Assembly (NCBI RefSeq): GCF_958295425.1
Contig: NC_081134.1
Coordinates: 871,001 to 935,000, forward strand
From: Solea solea
Lineage: Eukaryota > Chordata > Actinopteri > Pleuronectiformes > Soleidae
DNA length: 64,000 nt
Reading direction: 5' to 3'
The position numbers were made by a program, and so were the translations under genes. Of this stretch, positions 12,930-24,012 are shown piece after piece (position 1 is the first letter of the stretch; every line of letters begins with the position of its first letter). Below the pieces are notes generated by a model. It worked only from the letters and a program-made list of their open reading frames with translations. It did no database searches and was not told the origin of the DNA.

Positions 12930-13365
12930 AGTGACTTTGTAAGTCATCACAGTCGTGTCTGCTAATATTGATCTGGTGCACCGGGTGAAACGAGGTGATC
13001 ATTGGAGAAGTAATTAGAAAAGGCCTCGCTCGTGCTCTTCTTCCGGGCTGTTTATCAGTGCGCTCATTAAAAGACATTGGCAGGCAGGCGGGACCTATCT
13101 CTCCATTTGCCAGTCGACCACACCATAAAAGTCTGTGGGTCATAGCTCCCGGTGGTGCGATAAGCGGCGAGCGCCAAATTGGAGCAGGACTGATTACATC
13201 CCCGAGGAGATGTGTGATGAAGCTCTCAGCTCCGTCTGAGCTGTCCGCTTCTATTTCATCCAGCACTCCATCTTTTTCAGGCTCCTGTGTCTCGGCGCTG
13301 TGTTCCGATTCTCTTTCATTCATCTTTCACACTGAGGCTGAATGTGTTCACTATGATCCATGAGA
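12930..13365. promoter_or_regulatory. GC-rich island, candidate conserved non-coding element (or unrecognised exon)
   Basis: This roughly 430-bp block is GC-rich and stop-poor on both strands compared with its AT-rich neighbours. The minus strand from 13323 stays open for 185 codons and the plus strand from 12995 for 122. It contains GTAATTAGAAAAGG, GCTCATTAAAAGACATTGG and CCACACCATAAAAG, arrangements usual in ancient enhancers. The minus frame starts with an acidic stretch (MNERESEHSAETQEPEKDG) but has no family resemblance and no convincing splice sites. I favour regulatory DNA over a coding exon. Confidence 0.35.
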
Positions 13366-14789
13366 GGGCGATGAATCTTTACACTATACATTCATGTATT
13401 CATGTATTACCACTCATCATTTCTAATTCACTAGAAAGTTCATGTAAATGTGTACCATGAGACACGGACGCTGTAACATGTTTCATGGTTTGCAGACAAA
13501 TAAAAATAACCATGTATTATTGTATTATAATAAATAATAAAGAATCAGAGTTGTGTCCATTGGCTGCGGAGCTCCTCATCAAGAAAGCCTGGGTTTTGTT
13601 TCTATGACAACACATCACAGCCATCAGTGGATGATAAGTTTGCTTGTTTGTCTTTGTCGTCGTTTTTCACCAGAAACAAGCTTGTGTGTGTGTGTGTGTG
13701 GATGACGAGCTGTGCTGCCGCGTTACGTTGACAAGCGCTAACTGATAAAAGCACTCAATAGTAACAACTCGGTGTCCCACAAATGGACTTTTGTTGCGAC
13801 AGCTCAGTGTAGACTGACACCGTCGTTTATGTAACCTTGGTTACCAGGGAGACAACAGCAGCACTGTCTGACTGTAGGAGGAGCCAAAGTGGTGACCAGG
13901 GCCTCGACACCGTTCTGATAATGGACGCCAACGTCACAGTGATTCAACCATGTGAGGCACTGAAGCATCGGCTTTAATGCAAAGTAAAAGGAGGCGTACT
14001 GGATCCATGTCCTTAAAGGGACCACATCAAGGTCTCAACAGAGATTTGGACTTCTCATCATTTTTGTCTGACTTGTTTTACAGTTATACATTTGTTTAGT
14101 TGCTTTTAGACACGAGACTGGAGGACGACACAACGTCAACGTAAAGTTTAACAAAAGTTTACTTAGTAAGAATATAAACAAGAAGCACTCTTCAGGAGGA
14201 TCAAACTAATCTCAACACGAGTAAACTAAACCAGGGAAACATGAATAACTTGCTATGAAAGAACTTGACGACATAACTCATGGACCAAACACTACGAACT
14301 GGTGCCACGACCAGGACTATTTATACAGGAAGTAACAGGTGAAAGCAATCAGGGGCGGGGCAGACAATCACACAAGGGGAGGAAGTCAAGGTCTGAAATG
14401 AGAGGGGAATACAAAATAAAACAGGAAGTACATATGAGACTGAATTCCACAGTTCCGGTTTGTCCTCATGGATGAGGTTCTGGGTCAGAAGGTCTTCATT
14501 TCAACACAACGTCAGACAGAAACAAGAGATTTTTTTACATAAATGTTCTTCGTAGAATCAACATGGGTTTTTCTAGGTCACTGGGCAGATGTTTTCAGAG
14601 TTTAAAGTTCCTGGATGATCTTCTGGACCTTCACAACCTCCACCCTGGTGTGTTCTGTCATCATCCAGAGTGATCTCCATCCATGTCACTATAATGTGTG
14701 TAAAGACAGAGGAGAAGCAGAGTGCATGAGACTGTTCTGCACAATAAGTAAATCATTTTCTATGAATATGTTTTTATAACTACAGTTGT
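13366..14789. other. non-coding stretch, probable old transposon sequence
   Basis: A (TG)n run lies at 13684-13700. Positions 14110-14440 (TTTAACAAAAGTTTACTTAG, GACTATTTATACAGGAAGT, GAAAGCAATCAGG) have the look of a transposon terminus or inter-ORF segment, though no protein similarity was seen. Positions 14460-14700 may belong to the Harbinger element just downstream. Confidence 0.35.
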
Positions 14790-14980
14790 GTAGTTGTGGA
14801 TCACAGGTAATTGCGGTCAGTCGGAGCCTCTTCCAGCGCAGACACCTCTGCAGACAGCTGGTCCCACCAGGGTGATCCACACCTTGTTCCACAGGCTCAT
14901 CATCTGGGGCCATGGTGTCCCCGGCTCCCAGGCAGATGTTGTGGGGGATGGCACATGCTGTTATGACCTTAGTAAATGTT
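14790..14980 (-). pseudogene. PIF/Harbinger transposase C-terminal fragment
   Basis: The reverse complement of 14895-14975 translates as VITACAIPHNICLGAGD followed by an acidic DDEP stretch. This matches the conserved C-terminal HN(I/L)C region of PIF/Harbinger (HARBI1-like) transposases, whose usual form is ILACxxLHNLCxxxGD. The frame continues to about 14790 and then degrades. The DDE catalytic core is not seen nearby, so this is a dead fragment. Family membership is a by-eye recognition. Confidence 0.55.
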
Positions 14981-15652
14981 ATTATAATACTTATTATTCA
15001 TGTATTCACCATGTTTTATTTAATATTATAACATCTAAAATGAAAGGATTATTTATTCCATTTGTGGTTATAAGTACTTTTTCCCGTCCATGACGACCAG
15101 TGACGGGACACCAGTAGCACTCTTTGATACGAGCTGTTGTAAAGTACAGGATATGTTTCATTTTCCTTTGTCAGGCATGAGGAAGCCTCAGTGACATGAA
15201 GGTATCATCTGTGTACATTTGTTTTTCAATTCAACCAAACATTCAAATTCAAGTCGTCTCTCCTGGTTAATCACCTGCTGCCTGTGTGGTGTGCCATATA
15301 GCGCCCTCTAGCAACAGAACTATAAATTAAACAACAACATACAACAACTGATAATCAACTCATCAAATGTAGTTTCTATAAGTATGATCAGAAAGTTCAT
15401 CAGAGAGACAGGATTTTTATTGTGTTTCTGACGACTGTCACACTGAGTTCATGGATCTTGATGAAAGAGAAGACGCTCTGTGTTAACAAAGAAAAACACA
15501 AGCTTTTGCAGCATCAGAGCTGACGGAGTCTCCTCCTCCTCCTCCGCCGCCTCCTCCTCCTCCTCTCCTCCTCTCCCAGCAGCTCCTGCTGTCAAATCCA
15601 GCTGCTCCTTAATAATGTACCTGCAACACCTGCAGCACTTCTACAGTGCTGC

Positions 15653-15688
<36 letters not shown>

Positions 15689-16287
15689 TCACAGAGCACG
15701 GTGCCTCAGGCCACTTCAGTAGAAAGCATCAATTAAACAAGGACAACCCCTCTTGTGGCAACGCTTTAATACAGTACTGTTTACTTTCATGGCAAATCAT
15801 GGCCACGGGGCATGAAGCTGCAGGAGGGTGAGGTGCTGGAGGAGGTCGGTGCACGGGGACACCATGCAGCCTTCAAACTACTTCAGCCAACAACTAAGAA
15901 TGCTCCAACTTGTGTACAACATCGCTTGTAATTGTTTGCTGAAGAAAAGTCATCACAACTGTGACTAATTAAAAAAAACTGACAAGGTCTTTCCTCTGTG
16001 GAGAACCAATTAACGCTTCCTCTGAGCTCACTGTATTCCACGGAGGACTGGCTTCCCACTGAGCTGTTACTGCTCACACCTCCCTCCAATTCACTTAATG
16101 AGCAAAAGACCAGACCATAATGAACCACACCCGAGTCGTGTATTCATGGTTCACCAATCCATTAAAGTCCATTATTAAAATAGTTGGCAACTCATTTAAT
16201 AATCGATTAGTTGGGTCTATGTTATTTCACGTACAGTTGCCATCATGTGGGGCAGTTAGTCAACCAAAGCTGGATGCTGACCGCCGT
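14981..16287. other. non-coding stretch with two microsatellites
   Basis: A (CTC)n tract lies at 15530-15576 and a (GT)16 tract at 15656-15687. Positions 15980-16235 (CCAATTAACGC, TTCACTTAATGAGCAAAAG, CATTTAATAATCGATTAG) resemble a conserved non-coding element rich in homeodomain cores. No exon was recognised. Confidence 0.4.
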
Positions 16288-16319
16288 AAAAGAAGAAGAA
16301 GAAGAAGAAGAAGAAGAGG
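16288..16319. repeat. (GAA)n trinucleotide repeat
   Basis: Ten or so AGA/GAA units. These create a poly-Glu, poly-Arg or poly-Leu chance frame depending on strand and phase. Confidence 0.9.
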
Positions 16320-16509
16320 AGGACCAATGCCACGCCTTGTGTAGCTCACGTGACGTGATTCTGGAAGAAGCGTTTGAAAAATGGCGGAAGCGGAAAAGCA
16401 TGAGAGCACTTCACATGAAAGCATCGCTGCATGAGCACATGAGGAGGAAGCATGTTTCAGTAGACCCTGAGATACTGATGCACCGCTGGTGAGTTTGAAA
16501 AATGAACAC

Positions 16510-16645
16510 AGCTGAAAGAGCAGATGGATCATTTTCTCTTTAACAGAGAAGTAATAAAGACACTGGGATCTTAAGAATGTCACTTCTGTCCAGAATCTAA
16601 CCACATCGGGACACTCGCAGTAAACATGCAAGAATGTGATCATCT
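16510..16645 (-). mobile_element. possible L1-type LINE C-terminal remnant
   Basis: The minus strand reads HVYCECPDVVRFWTEVTFL, resembling the HxxxxCPxxxxFWxxV zinc-knuckle-like segment near the C-terminus of L1/Tx1-type LINE ORF2 proteins. The surrounding frame has decayed. It is short, so the call is tentative. Confidence 0.35.
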
Positions 16646-16649
16646 TCAT

Positions 16650-19189
16650 AGAATAACACCTCCTTACTTACTTATACTTAGAATGTACCACTGAGGTTCT
16701 TCCACACTGTGTCCCAGCAAATCTCTCTATCAGTGACTCCATTTCAATCTCTATTCCAGACACTTTCTACTGGTGAAGGTTTGTTGGGTCCAGAAATGAA
16801 ACCAACCCCCGCGTGGGTCCTTCTGTAGAGGGTGTTCCGTGGGGAGGAGCTCTGTGTTTCCATGTTGTGGAAGCTTCGGTACCCGTTTTAAACACCGATG
16901 GTCGCTGTTGTACATTCTTTGAAGAACATATTTTCCTGCACTGATTTCCCAGATTTGTCATTGTAAAAAGAATCCATTGCCCTAAATGAAGCCAAAAAGT
17001 ATGTCAGACACACTTTTTGTTTTTGTTTGTTTATTTGTTTATTTGCACTACAGGCATGTTTTATAGTCTATTTAAATTCTGTGAGCCATTTAAAAATGAA
17101 TTTGAAAGTAAAAAATAGACAAATGAAATTCATGAATTCCATTACACCGAGGCACTTCAGGGACATTTAGATGAACATATTACTATGTATGATTATTCAT
17201 TTATGTCACAAATAGATGCAAAACACATTAGTCACAATCAGGTCCAGTAAATAAATTATAATTATTATACATACAATCATAACTATGTGTGGAATATGGA
17301 AAGCATACTCTGTCCTTTCTTTAATTTTTACCTAAAAGAAAAAGTGAAGCAAGGTTTCAGAAACAGATTCTGTGATAAGCTCTCAGCTTTAACTGATCTC
17401 TTCACTGTGTACGTTATCTTTATTACTTCGAGGTAAAGTCGATTATTTCATATTTGATGGGATTGAAAAGTCATTTCTCCTCCTTTTGTCAGACAGATAT
17501 TTACTCATCTGTATTCTGATCCGTCCATTATTCACAGCAGAGAAATAAAACCAGTTTTTACAGACTGTACAACTGTAATATTACACTGAAGTGGGAAAGT
17601 TTGAGGAAGAAATTCAGGCGCTGACAAAGTGTTTGGGTTTGTTGAGCTGTGCAGTAGTGAAGAGCAGATTTAGGAACAATTCACAATAAAGATGTACATT
17701 TCATTGTATTGAGAAGCAAAGGAGAGGGTTATTTTGGGGTTTAGATGCATCACCTATGACACTTTACAACAGGTTCACAACAGAGGTCTATAGGTCAGGC
17801 CTGGACACTGCCTTGTCTGGGCTCCGGTCAGCCCAGAGAATGTACATGCGTGTATATATATATATATATATACATACATACAGTAGTTTAGCAACTATGC
17901 CTGTTTTGAAATGTGTTGAATTTGTTCCTACTATGAACATAATTCTGTAAAGTAAATAGAAAACAGGCCGCATGCCGTTATTCTTTGTGTTGTTATGAAT
18001 TCAATGCCACTTAAAATTGATGGTGTAATGTACAGTTCTAAAGCAAAGGCCAAGACCTGGTTAATATGCCAGAGTTTGCCTAAATAAAACATGCTTCAGA
18101 TCTCACAGAGATTGGTGACCACGGTTGTGGAGGTTTGGTTATAGCCACAGGTTTTAAGTGGTTCCCTGATGTGTTTCTGTTCCTTCTCCTTTCCCTCCTT
18201 TGTTGTGTGTGTGTTTGTGACCAGAGGCGATCGCTCTATGACAGCAAGAGAAGCTCGGCTTCCTCGAAAATGTCATAAAATAAACGCTCAGATATGTTTC
18301 ATTACTCCAAGTGTTCTAGAACATGATCGTGATATGACAACTTTGTTTGGAATCTGCTGTTTATCACGATCGTCTGATGCGGTTTTCCTCTATAAATATG
18401 TAATAATCTTCCTCTTTTTCACAGACCAGTGATGACACAGAGTTCCCAGAGTGCAATCTGCAGTCTCACCAGTAGATGTCACTACTCCTGATAAAATCTC
18501 TCTCCATATTCATAAATGAAATGATCCTTGAGTTGAGTCAGGGCGAGGACGTATATCACCGTATAAACACGACGTCAGACCTCTTTGACCATGCATTTTA
18601 AATAAAGGTCAAAAAGTGTCAAGAGATCATTGAGAGACATCACAGTCTGTCCTGTTGTCACTCATTCATCACATTTACATATTCAATTATTTTACAAATG
18701 ATGGCCGCTGTGCCGAGCTTCTGCACCGTGGTCCCTCACTGCATTTGTATTTAAACAAGCACGTCGCACTCGTAATAACTGGCATTAACCTGAAAGCAAA
18801 TGTAGGACTCTTCATTACAGCCCACTCACACACACACACACACACACACACAAAGACTTCTGAATAATTGCATGTTCAAACTGATTGGCTGATAACCAGT
18901 AAACACACACACACACACACACACTGTGTTGATGTAAACCAGCAAACAGAGCTGATGATAACATGACGATCACCTGCCTCCATCTTGTCCTCTCCCTCGT
19001 GTCCTTCTCTGTTACCCCAACTGTCCTCATGTCCTCCTTCACAACATTCATGAACTTCCTCTGTGGTTTTCTCACAAACATACAGTAACAACGTAACATG
19101 GCTGCTGTGGTCTAGTGGGAGCCAGACGAGCTGAGGCTCAGCAAACCCCAACGTAAAGAGAGTTTAAATGTGTGAGGGCAGAATGGATT
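16650..19189. other. non-coding stretch with simple repeats
   Basis: A (TA)n tract lies at 17852-17880 and (CA)n tracts at 18827-18852 and 18904-18924. Positions 17020-17050 are (TTTG)-rich. No exon or transposon protein was recognised. Confidence 0.5.
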
Positions 19190-19345
19190 TCATCCATTCA
19201 TTCATTCATTCATTGTCTACCACTTCCCTCCATGAGGGTCGCGAGGGCTGCTCAAGCCAATCACAGCTGACACAGAGCGAAAGGCGGGGTCACACCCCGG
19301 ACAGGTTGCCTGTCCATCACAGAGACCACACCTACGGTCGAGTGC
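19190..19345 (-). repeat. teleost LINE 3'-tail-type repeat fragment
   Basis: A (CATT)n run is followed by CTACCACTTCCCTCCATGAG, GGTCGCGAGGG, GCGAAAGGCGGGGTCACACC and GGACAGGTTGCCTGTCCATC. This is the well-known dispersed teleost repeat, in reverse orientation relative to the copies at 29822 and 46900. Confidence 0.6.
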
Positions 19346-20657
19346 AGTTCACCTCTGCATGACTTTGGTCTGTGGAAGGAAACTGAAGAACCCACTGATT
19401 ACATTGTACTTGCTACATTCTTGCTAATATTTAAACATGTGGGTCTCTGGCCGAACACTAATAAGCTGAAAGGGGCCACAGCGCCACCTAGTGTAAGGAG
19501 ATGGACACACTTGATTCAATCGATTCCCTGCCAGTGTTTGTAAACTGTTGGACGGACAACGTGGCTTAGTCGAGCTTCACTGTGCGTGGACACGTAGTGT
19601 AAGTGATGGTGAAGTGGTGGACATGTGGTCAGAGCTGGGTAATACTGGTGTGTGTGTGTGTGGGGGGGCGGTCCCTTTGGTATGTTAATGTGGACTGCAG
19701 AGAGCAGATATGATAAAATATCTGACTCTCACAAAGAATGCCAGAGGCTGTTTGGACATCTGCTGCGTGGCTCTCTGGCCTCTGTCAAACACATGGGAAA
19801 TCAACATGCACACGTTATTTCAGGCAACATAGGCATGGCTCCACGGTCGACCCACACACTCCACGGTCGACCCACACTCTCCGCGGTCCAGCCACCACCA
19901 ATGTGAGATGCATTCAGGGTCCCGTTCCTGTGGACGACTGAGACGTCACGCAGAGACATCCTGTTGTCTTCAACGCAGACTGTAAAAGTCAGGTGTCGGC
20001 TCCACTTACATTCAAAAACAGATGTTTTCCTCCTTCACTGATGTTCAACAATCATACACAAGCCAGAGCCGTCACTCAGGGGGCCGGGAAAAATAAACAT
20101 GGACCACAATGCAATGCAACAGCCACAAGACATGTTGTAATTCATCGCCCTCACTGCGCTTCAAGCTCTTACTCTATCCACCTACATGAATAACCCACAG
20201 CTGATGAACGCAGCCATGTGAGCACTTTGGGCTGAGAGCATAAGACAACATGTCTCATGTTGTCTCAAGGCTTTTGAGGACAGCTGAGGTAAATCCATGG
20301 CCTGAAGTCGGAAGTGAGCGTCAAGTTATTTTAAATAAGAGAAAAACTTCCCATCACCCAAGAGTAGAACGTGAGAGTCTGTGTTTTCAGCCTTTGCAGA
20401 CGTTTGTAATCCACTCACTCTCCTGCACCAAACTCTATTGAGAAAATGTACGACTTTGGCACGCAGAGCCTTGACAAACACACTTTGATTGACAGCTTTT
20501 TAAAAGCCTGGACCTGTTTACAGCGCGACATTATTCAAATGTGCGCACGCACACAGCTCGTTTGCCTTTTGTCAATAATTGTTTTTATTTTTTGTTAAGG
20601 GGCTAAAATCCATGTTATACTTGTGTCCCTGCAGCTGTGTTTTTCACTGAAATAGAG
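19346..20657. other. non-coding stretch
   Basis: No gene was recognised. A short near-tandem duplication of TCCACGGTCGACCCACAC occurs at 19840-19880. A G-rich run lies at 19660-19668. Confidence 0.45.
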
Positions 20658-20838
20658 CAGTGTTTCCCAACCCTGGTCCTGCATGTTATAGATGTTGCCC
20701 TGCTCCATCACACCTGATTCAAATGAACAGCTCGTCATCAAACTCTGCAGAAGCCTGATAACGAGCTGTTCATCTGAATCAGGTGTGTTGGACCAGGGTA
20801 ACATCTATAACATGCAGGACCAGGGCTGGGAAACACTG
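20658..20838. mobile_element. hAT-type hairpin MITE, copy 2 (complete)
   Basis: Both ends are present: CAGTGTTTCCCAACCCTGG on the left and its complement CCAGGGCTGGGAAACACTG on the right. Long inner arms (about 20700-20730 and 20765-20800) make almost the whole element a hairpin. The flanks AAATAGAG (20650-20657) and TGATAGAG (20839-20846) match at 6 of 8 positions, an imperfect 8-bp target duplication as expected for hAT insertions. There is no coding capacity, so it would depend on a transposase supplied elsewhere. Confidence 0.75.
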
Positions 20839-20846
20839 TGATAGAG

Positions 20847-23714
20847 TAACTGGGTCTTAAACTGGTTCTCATATAAGACATAGACAAACCTATGAAGAAA
20901 GAAAGAAAGAAATGTTTTCTATTGTTTTTATTAGTTTTATCATGATTATTACTATTCATAATTGTGATTTGTCGGGCATCAGCTACACAACAGCTTTGAC
21001 CATCGTAAAGAGAACAGACACAAAAACAGTGAAGTAAACTGTTGAGATGAATCAGTGAAAGGAAAGAGACAAAAAGGGCTTGTTGAATTGATGGTGTTTT
21101 ATTGTTCAGGTCTTTCAGGCACATCACGAGTGCCACATGTGGTGAAACACCTCCCTCCTGTGTTCACATTTAAAACTGCACTGCTCAAAACTCTTCCTCT
21201 GATCATGTGGAATAAAAAACCATCATCCACAGTTTTATGACATCACAACTCCTGCAGCGTCTGCAGCAGCACTGTCCAGGCAGAACAGGCTGTGAGGTTG
21301 TTAGTTATTAATCAAACGAGTGACACATTTGCAGTGATGATCTATCAGGCGTCTCTGAAACTCCTCACTGCAGAGATTTCTGGGAGCTCATTTTTCCTTT
21401 CTGATATTATAACAAAACACTTGATCAAACCTCAGTTTAACTTGTTTAAATTGCAATACTACTTATGTCCAGCAGATGGTGTTAAAATAATTGCATACAC
21501 ACTGAGGTGTGCTGTTGAAACAAAGGCAACTGTTCGGTGTTTGTACTTTATTCATTGTTAATGATTTTTTCTATTGAACAATATTTGATGTCTTTGAGGT
21601 TTGTTAAATCTGTAAATGTGTATCATTTGCTGGGACATATACTGATGCTGGATTTTTAACACCTGTGTCATATTCCAGCAGGAAAAGTCTGATTGTAAGA
21701 AAAATGCACTGGACACATCCCTAAAATATCTTGAGATTTAAAATGACAGATTACATCGATCAGTGCTTAAGACCAGACGTCTTAAAACTCAACTAAGCCC
21801 TAAATGCCACAGCAGTCGCATCAAATGTGTTAAATGAAAATTTAAAAAGTCCTGACTTGGTCTCCTTATTTCATAATGTCTGTGACTCCGGACGGTGTAC
21901 GCACCTCAAGCCACTTACAGTATCCAAATATTTCACATTCTAAGACAAAGACAATATAACAATAATAATAATAATAATCATAACTATAATAACAGAGGCA
22001 AAACAGGAGCAGCTTTATTGACCGGCAGAGTTTAAATCATTTCAACATACACCAACATTTCTGTGAACAGAACCAGGATTCTGCACAGAAATGAACTCTC
22101 ACTCATCAAATAACTCAATAAATAAAAATACAAATAACAGCACAAGAAAATGAGCAGGGCAGTGTTCCCTGAGGACCAGGTTTGGGAAACACTGCTTTAT
22201 AAAGACGTGGAAGTTCAGACAGCAGCGGAGAATTTGCAGATGAAATGTTGTGCTGACATTGACGTATAACTCCAAAGTTGGCTCGTACTTTTACAAATTA
22301 AATAATTGATGGCTGAGTTCCATTCAGCTTACTCAGTTTCAGGCTGCACTCTCCATCACTGATGCCATCATCAGTAAAACCTGTGTTTTCCACTGATGTA
22401 ATGTTACAATGGCTGCTAAGAAAAAGGCCAGTTGTGTTGCAGAGGCAGGAACACTAGAGTTAACATTGTTACTCTGATCTGAATCGACTGCAGAAAGTTC
22501 ATGTGGATGCACATCACTCACCACGCCACATAATCCAAGAGAATAATCCTGTTTAACTGAGCTACTTTTTAAGATACAGTACATTACGGCAACTTTGCTT
22601 TTGAGTTCAAACATGTTTCTGTATTCAGATTTGGAAAGAGTTAAAGGGCTATTTTCATTTTTCTACAATTGACTTTTGAAGGAAAACATAGTTGACAATA
22701 TTCTCACAGACAGATGTGATCTTTACTTTGATTTTAAATGGATTTCTGAGAGAGGTGTAATGCTGCCCCCCACAGTTCCATGTTTAAATCACAGTTCAAA
22801 GCTCTTTATCACAGCTTGAAGTTATTTAATACAATTTAGCTCAAAGCTTCCTTTTCTTCCGCAAATAATTTCTGGCAGGCTGCACACTGAGAGGCACAAT
22901 AAGCCCCCACATCCCCCCCTCCAACCACTGCCTGAAGCCCTCCACAGTTCTTATCCTCTCATCTACAGTCTCCTCTAATTCTCATTTCTCTTCATCGGGT
23001 TAGGAAGTTATCAAACGCAGTGGTTTGTCATCATCTTCTCATCCTTCATCAACTTCTCCACCCGACTGGTTTCTCGTCTCCCCAGTCCTACCCCGCCATT
23101 TCCTCCCTGTGAGAGGAAGTGTCCTACAGCCCATGGTGAAGCTCAGTGTGAGGAACTCACTCCTCTCGTCTCTGTTTCCTCACAGCTCAAAGTTCTTCAA
23201 CGCAGCTTAAACTTTGAAAGACGCCATGGAATTTCACTTAAGTCAAAAATAAAATTACAGGTCAAACTTGTCAGGTTTATCTATGTGAACCCTTCTAATT
23301 TAATCCTTTCAACATAAACAGTATGTGAGGCGAGTAGAGCCAGTGGTAATGCACCACAAGTAATAAAAAAAGTACCACTGAGTGCTGAATTCAAGAAAAA
23401 GATATGAATTCAAATGAGAATTGTACCCAACTCCACCTGCAGTATGGATCGTAAGAACATGCCGACGCCTACAACAGCTGTGATGACATCACAAGCACAT
23501 GATCCTGTTAAAACTGTCTGTTAGAAAAACGTCAGTAATGTGAACAGTCGAGTCTGAGAGGAAGTTACAGACACCATGTGACAAAAAACCTTTGATGGAC
23601 ATGCTGTTTGTAAATAAAGTGTGAATTGTGTAATTATAGTTTCCACTTGAATCAATATGATTAACAGATAAAGCTACATACTAACTGAGGGTCTGTTAAA
23701 ACCATCAGAGCCAT
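20847..23714. other. non-coding stretch 3' of hccs
   Basis: No exon was recognised. A MITE end fragment lies at 22154-22194 (GTTCCCTGAGGACCAGG, then TGGGAAACACTG) and an (AAT)n run at 21958-21979. A short (GAAA)n run lies near 20897-20910. The 91-codon minus frame at 22339-22614 is Ser/Val-rich but matches nothing I know. Confidence 0.45.
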
Positions 23715-23720
23715 TTTATT
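23715..23720 (-). terminator. candidate polyadenylation signal of hccs
   Basis: AATAAA on the minus strand (TTTATT as written), about 95 bp past the hccs stop codon. It is the nearest canonical hexamer, so a short 3' UTR is plausible. It cannot be confirmed without transcript data. Confidence 0.45.
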
Positions 23721-23813
23721 TCCTTCACACGCTGAAATGAGGAACATCATATTCGTAGTCCTTTCATGTGTATGACGTTTAAACGTTGACCTATGTTTGT
23801 TGTCGGGAGGGTT

Positions 23814-24012
23814 TTAGGAGGTCCAGCGCCACCAGGTCACCTTCATGCGGTCCCACACTGCTCCCAGAGAGTCAAAGGCGGGACGGACGTCCAGGATCGA
23901 GAACTGGTACGTGTCTTTGTTGATTTCTCCGTCGTAGTAGTCGATGATGTAGCGCACCTCCTTCCCACAGCGGTCAATAACCCAGTCATGGCGGTCAAAA
24001 GGCAGCTCGTAG
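23814..24012 (-). CDS. hccs: hccs terminal exon
   Basis: The acceptor CTCACCCACAG leads into [16 protein letters not shown]. It continues through [16 protein letters not shown] and ILDVRP and ends [10 protein letters not shown], then TAA at 23816-23814. It is the most conserved part of the family. Confidence 0.95.

Noticed and set aside
12766..13323. 185-codon minus ORF as a gene
   Set aside because: No family resemblance, no clear splice sites, and the opposite strand is equally open; kept only as a regulatory or exon candidate.
16211..16649. Poly-Glu, poly-Arg and poly-Leu ORFs
   Set aside because: Generated by the (GAA)n repeat; the flanks do not form a consistent protein.
22339..22614. 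91-codon minus ORF near the hccs 3' end
   Set aside because: No recognisable domain and no splice context; could be transposon-derived, but I cannot support it.
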